NCBI GenBank assembly: GCA_045589235.1
Contig: JAZNOR010000007.1
Coordinates: 1-36,135 of the forward strand
DNA: 36,135 bases
Direction: 5' to 3'
Source of the DNA: RGIG7332 sp045589235
GTDB lineage: Bacteria; Bacillota; Clostridia; Oscillospirales; JAAYXM01
Shown here: positions 33,503 through 36,135 of the stretch, piece after piece
How positions within the stretch are numbered: the first letter of the stretch is position 1
Layout: every line of letters begins with the position of its first letter
The notes under the pieces: model-generated
The model's database searches: none
What the model was told of the DNA's origin: nothing
Seen by the model: the letters and a program-made list of their open reading frames with translations, nothing else
Made by a program: the position numbers and the translations under genes

Positions 33503-35002
33503 TTAAATGCCTTTAAAGGCCTTTTCAATATGTGCATCGTCCGGTTTCTTTGTGAATAAACTAACTACCGGTACGGTAATAACTGACACTATCATTGCAA
33601 TCACACCAAAAAGCGGTGAGTTTGCAGTAGCTGATGAAAATCCACTCGTAATTGTTGTTATAATAACAAGCAAAAGAATTGTGCCAAGGCCTGCGATCAT
33701 ACCTGCCCAGGCGCCTGCTTTTGTTGTCTTCTTCGAGTATAGTCCCCAGATGTACGGACCAATGAAACAACCGGAAACTGCGCCCCAGCTAAATGACATA
33801 AGCGCAATGATAAATGAAACCTTACCGATTGCAAATAAAAACGACAGAATTACAAAGACAAAGCACAAGCTTCTCATAATAATCATTTGCTTTTTCTTAT
33901 CAATATCGGGTTTTACCTGCTGAAGTAAATCAACTGAAATAGCTGAGCTTGAAGCGAGCACAACTGATGAAAGCGTTGACATTGATGCGCTTAATACGAG
34001 TAATAAAATTACGCTTAAAACAATATTTCCAAACACTCCGTTTGAAAGAGCCGAAACAAGCATATCCGGAACGATTTTGTCATATCCTTCGGCAGGTAAA
34101 GTATTATTTAAATACAAGCGGCCAAAAACGCCCGAGAAATATGCGCCACAACCAATAATTGCCGCAAAAAGTGTTGAAATAACGGTTGCCTTACGGATTG
34201 CACCGTCATTTTTAATTGCATAGAATTTATGCACCATCTGTGGAAGTCCCCACGTACCAAAGCTTGTTAAGAGAACTGTTGACAGCAGTGTCAGCCAATT
34301 TGCACCGCCAAAGAAATTAGTTAAATTAACATCAATTGATTTAATTTTTGCAAGCCCTTCTGCAACGCCGCCTACTGCCGGATTTGTTACAATACAAATT
34401 ACCATTACAACAACACCGAAGAGCATTATGATACCCTGCACAAAGTCGGTAATTGCAGTTGCGACGTATCCGCCGAGAACCAAATAAAATGCAGAAAGCG
34501 CTGCTATAATAAACATACAAAGTTCAACGGGAACACCCGGGAAAATTGAATTAAATAAATATCCGAGACCCATATAAACCGATGCGGCATATGGGAGCAG
34601 GAATATGAAAATAACAATCGCTGCGAAAATTTTAATTTTTGGTGACTGGAAACGTGCTGAGAAAAATTCCGGCATAGTTGATGCTGAGAGCGAATGGGTC
34701 ATTGTACGAGTGCGACGAGCGAGTAATTTCCACGCGAGAGCACTACCCAAAAGTGCGTTACCTATACCTACCCAGACTCCGCCAAGACCTATCTGCCATC
34801 CCGTTTTTCCCGCATATCCGATAAAGATTACCGCAGAAAAATATGATGTTCCGTATGCAAAAGCTGACATCCACGCGCCGATATTTCTACCGCCGAGCAA
34901 AAAGCTTTGCATTGTATTTGCTTTCCTATAGCTTGTGATGCCCACAAACACCATAAGGCAAGCAAATAAAATTAGTGCTACAAGTGCTATTGTCTGTGTC
35001 AT
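33503..35002 (-). CDS. Sodium:solute symporter (SSS family)
   Basis: 499 residues with about 13 membrane helices. Typical SSS segments are FLLGGRNIGAWMSAFAYGTSYFSAV (in parts, about 34-58), the GYAGKTGWQIGLGGVW loop and LSASMSTLSSVVLASSSAIS in the sodium-site helix. It imports a solute with Na+; substrates of the family range from sugars and proline to carboxylates. As first gene of the ior/paaK operon it may bring in an aromatic acid or amino acid, but that is inference. An in-frame ATG at 35014 lies directly on the GGAAGG sequence, so I choose ATG 35002, 8 bases after AAGGATGG. Confidence 0.92.
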   Translation of the reverse strand: MTQTIALVALILFACLMVFVGITSYRKANTMQSFLLGGRNIGAWMSAFAYGTSYFSAVIFIGYAGKTGWQIGLGGVWVGIGNALLGSALAWKLLARRTRTMTHSLSASTMPEFFSARFQSPKIKIFAAIVIFIFLLPYAASVYMGLGYLFNSIFPGVPVELCMFIIAALSAFYLVLGGYVATAITDFVQGIIMLFGVVVMVICIVTNPAVGGVAEGLAKIKSIDVNLTNFFGGANWLTLLSTVLLTSFGTWGLPQMVHKFYAIKNDGAIRKATVISTLFAAIIGCGAYFSGVFGRLYLNNTLPAEGYDKIVPDMLVSALSNGVFGNIVLSVILLLVLSASMSTLSSVVLASSSAISVDLLQQVKPDIDKKKQMIIMRSLCFVFVILSFLFAIGKVSFIIALMSFSWGAVSGCFIGPYIWGLYSKKTTKAGAWAGMIAGLGTILLLVIITTITSGFSSATANSPLFGVIAMIVSVITVPVVSLFTKKPDDAHIEKAFKGI

Positions 35003-35133
35003 AAGTACTACCATCCTTCCATAATTTTTTGCTTTGACACCGTTCTACACTGCCGGAAAATTCCGACAAACTACATAATGGGAAACACTAACCCCATTCT
35101 TTATATTTTATACAATTTTTGCGCTGTTGTAAA
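35003..35133 (-). promoter_or_regulatory. Promoter and structured leader of the ior/paaK operon
   Basis: On the minus strand: -35 TTTACA (35133-35128), 17-base spacer, -10 TAAAAT (35110-35105). The leader of about 95 bases contains AATGGG/CCCATT (a 6-pair hairpin at about 35077-35098) and CGGAA/TTCCG (about 35053-35066). There is no T-run, so it is not an obvious terminator. Confidence 0.55.
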
Positions 35134-35146
35134 GGTTTTTTGACAA

Positions 35147-35187
35147 AAAAAGCAGGTCTGCAGAATTTTTTCTGCAGACCTGTTATA
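35147..35187 (-). terminator. Terminator of the PFOR gene
   Basis: On the minus strand CAGGTCTGCAGAA and TTCTGCAGACCTG form a 13-pair stem with a short A loop, followed by CTTTTTTT. Confidence 0.93.
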
Positions 35188-35204
35188 TTATTTAAAATTT
35201 ATGC

Positions 35205-36135
35205 TTACTTGTCGCCCTTGTACATATCCTGGAGCTTAACATAATGAGCATATTTGTCCTTAGCAGCAGCTTCTGCCTTTGCAAAGAGCTCTTCTGCTCT
35301 CTCCGGGAACTGCTGAGCAAGACGAGCGTAACGAGTCTCACTCTTGATGAAGTCAACATAGTTTCCTGTCGGCTCCTTAGAGTCGAGTGAGAAGCCATCC
35401 TTGCCTTCAGCAACGAGAGCCGGGTTGTATCTGAACATCTGCCAGTAACCAGCCTCAACAGCCTTCTTCATCTCAGCCTGGCAGTTAACCATACCGCCCT
35501 TGATACCGTGCATTTCACACGGAGCGTAGCCGATGATGAGTGACGGACCCGGATATGCCTCAGCCTCTGCAAGAGCCTTGAGAGTCTGGTTCATATCTGA
35601 ACCCATAGCGATCTGAGCAACATAAACGTAGCCGTAAGACATTGCGATGTCAGCAAGGCTCTTCTTGTTAATAGCCTTACCTGCTGCTGCAAACTGAGCA
35701 ACCTGACCGATATTAGATGACTTAGATGCCTGACCACCTGTATTTGAGTAAACCTCAGTATCAAATACCATAACGTTTACATCCTCGCCAGATGCGAGAA
35801 CATGGTCAAGACCGCCAAATCCGATATCGTAAGCCCAACCGTCACCACCGAAGATCCATAGAGACTTCTTGGAGAGGTAATCCTTCTCAGCGAGGATTGC
35901 AGCGCACTTATCGCACTTGTCTGCAACCTTCTCAAGCTCTGCAGCGAGTGCCTTGGTAGCCGGAGTATTAGCTTCGCCATTGTGCTTAGTATCAAGATAG
36001 TTCTGAGCTGCTGCCTTGAGGTCAGCATTTGCCCTGTCAGAAGCTACGATATCCTCAACTGAGGCGATTAAGCGCACACGGATTGTCTTCTGACCGAGGT
36101 ACATACCGAGGCCGTGCTCAGCATTGTCCTCGAAG
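35205..36135 (-). CDS. nifJ: Pyruvate:ferredoxin (flavodoxin) oxidoreductase, C-terminal part
   Basis: The frame is open to the right edge (FEDNAEHGLGM just inside it), so the 5' end lies outside; about 310 C-terminal residues are present of a protein usually near 1170. The TPP domain is seen: GDGWAYDIGFGGLDHVLASG, the Mg-TPP strand DTEVYSNTGGQASKSS, and GYAPCEMHGIKGG. The enzyme turns pyruvate and CoA into acetyl-CoA, CO2 and reduced ferredoxin, central to clostridial fermentation. An internal ATG at 36104 is not a start. Separate transcription unit from the ior operon, with a strong terminator between. Confidence 0.95.
   Translation of the reverse strand, partial: FEDNAEHGLGMYLGQKTIRVRLIASVEDIVASDRANADLKAAAQNYLDTKHNGEANTPATKALAAELEKVADKCDKCAAILAEKDYLSKKSLWIFGGDGWAYDIGFGGLDHVLASGEDVNVMVFDTEVYSNTGGQASKSSNIGQVAQFAAAGKAINKKSLADIAMSYGYVYVAQIAMGSDMNQTLKALAEAEAYPGPSLIIGYAPCEMHGIKGGMVNCQAEMKKAVEAGYWQMFRYNPALVAEGKDGFSLDSKEPTGNYVDFIKSETRYARLAQQFPERAEELFAKAEAAAKDKYAHYVKLQDMYKGDK

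Overview
The window looks like chromosome from an anaerobic, endospore-forming member of the Clostridia. The evidence is a spoVAC-spoVAD-spoVAE cluster, pyruvate and indolepyruvate:ferredoxin oxidoreductases, S-layer-homology anchoring of a surface protein, strong purine-rich ribosome binding sites, and TTGNNN-17-TATAAT promoters. A plant- or glycan-rich host such as a gut is plausible, but that is inference. I see no transposase, integrase, phage gene or CRISPR array.

Layout. (1) 1-7209, minus: the N-terminal 2403 codons of a giant secreted heparinase II/III-like protein. It has four repeated beta-sandwich/Ig-like modules ahead of the catalytic part and an SLH domain cut off by the left edge. 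(2) 7439-8962, minus: an FGGY sugar kinase. (3) 9225-9395, minus: tRNA-Leu(UAA) and initiator tRNA-fMet with their own promoter and terminator. (4) 9471-11716, minus: a hotdog thioesterase and the spoVA genes. (5) 11836-13674, plus: an SDR reductase and a split chromate-type transporter. (6) 13703-14536, minus: a Cof-type HAD phosphatase. (7) 14751-18532, plus: a membrane-anchored AraC regulator, then an LplB/LplC-type sugar permease pair. (8) 18566-21216, minus: a P-type cation ATPase broken by a one-base shift in an A-run, behind a yybP-ykoY (manganese) riboswitch. (9) 21513-24397, plus: a DUF1015 protein and a YtcJ-like amidohydrolase. (10) 24438-26040, minus: a secreted BspA-like leucine-rich-repeat protein and a 46-residue acidic peptide, behind a heavily structured leader that ends in an intrinsic terminator. 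(11) 26125-35002, minus: one long operon (Na+/solute symporter, phenylacetate-CoA ligase, IorA, IorB, a second ligase, tandem-ACT protein, F420-ligase-like protein, PLP enzyme). (12) 35205-36135, minus: the C-terminal part of pyruvate:ferredoxin oxidoreductase, cut by the right edge.

How it fits together. The surface lyase, sugar kinase, AraC regulator and oligosaccharide permeases are the parts expected for breaking down an extracellular polysaccharide. A 10-base motif, GTCGCAA(A/T)TT, is seen upstream of both the lyase and the permeases and may be a shared operator. The ior/paaK operon and PFOR point to fermentation of aromatic 2-oxo acids and pyruvate through ferredoxin.

The best candidates for something undescribed are three. 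The first is the pseudoknot-capable leader RNA controlling the LRR protein and its small peptide. The second is the AraC regulator whose sensor is reduced to a membrane hairpin flanked by cytoplasmic cysteines. The third is the multi-module SLH lyase.
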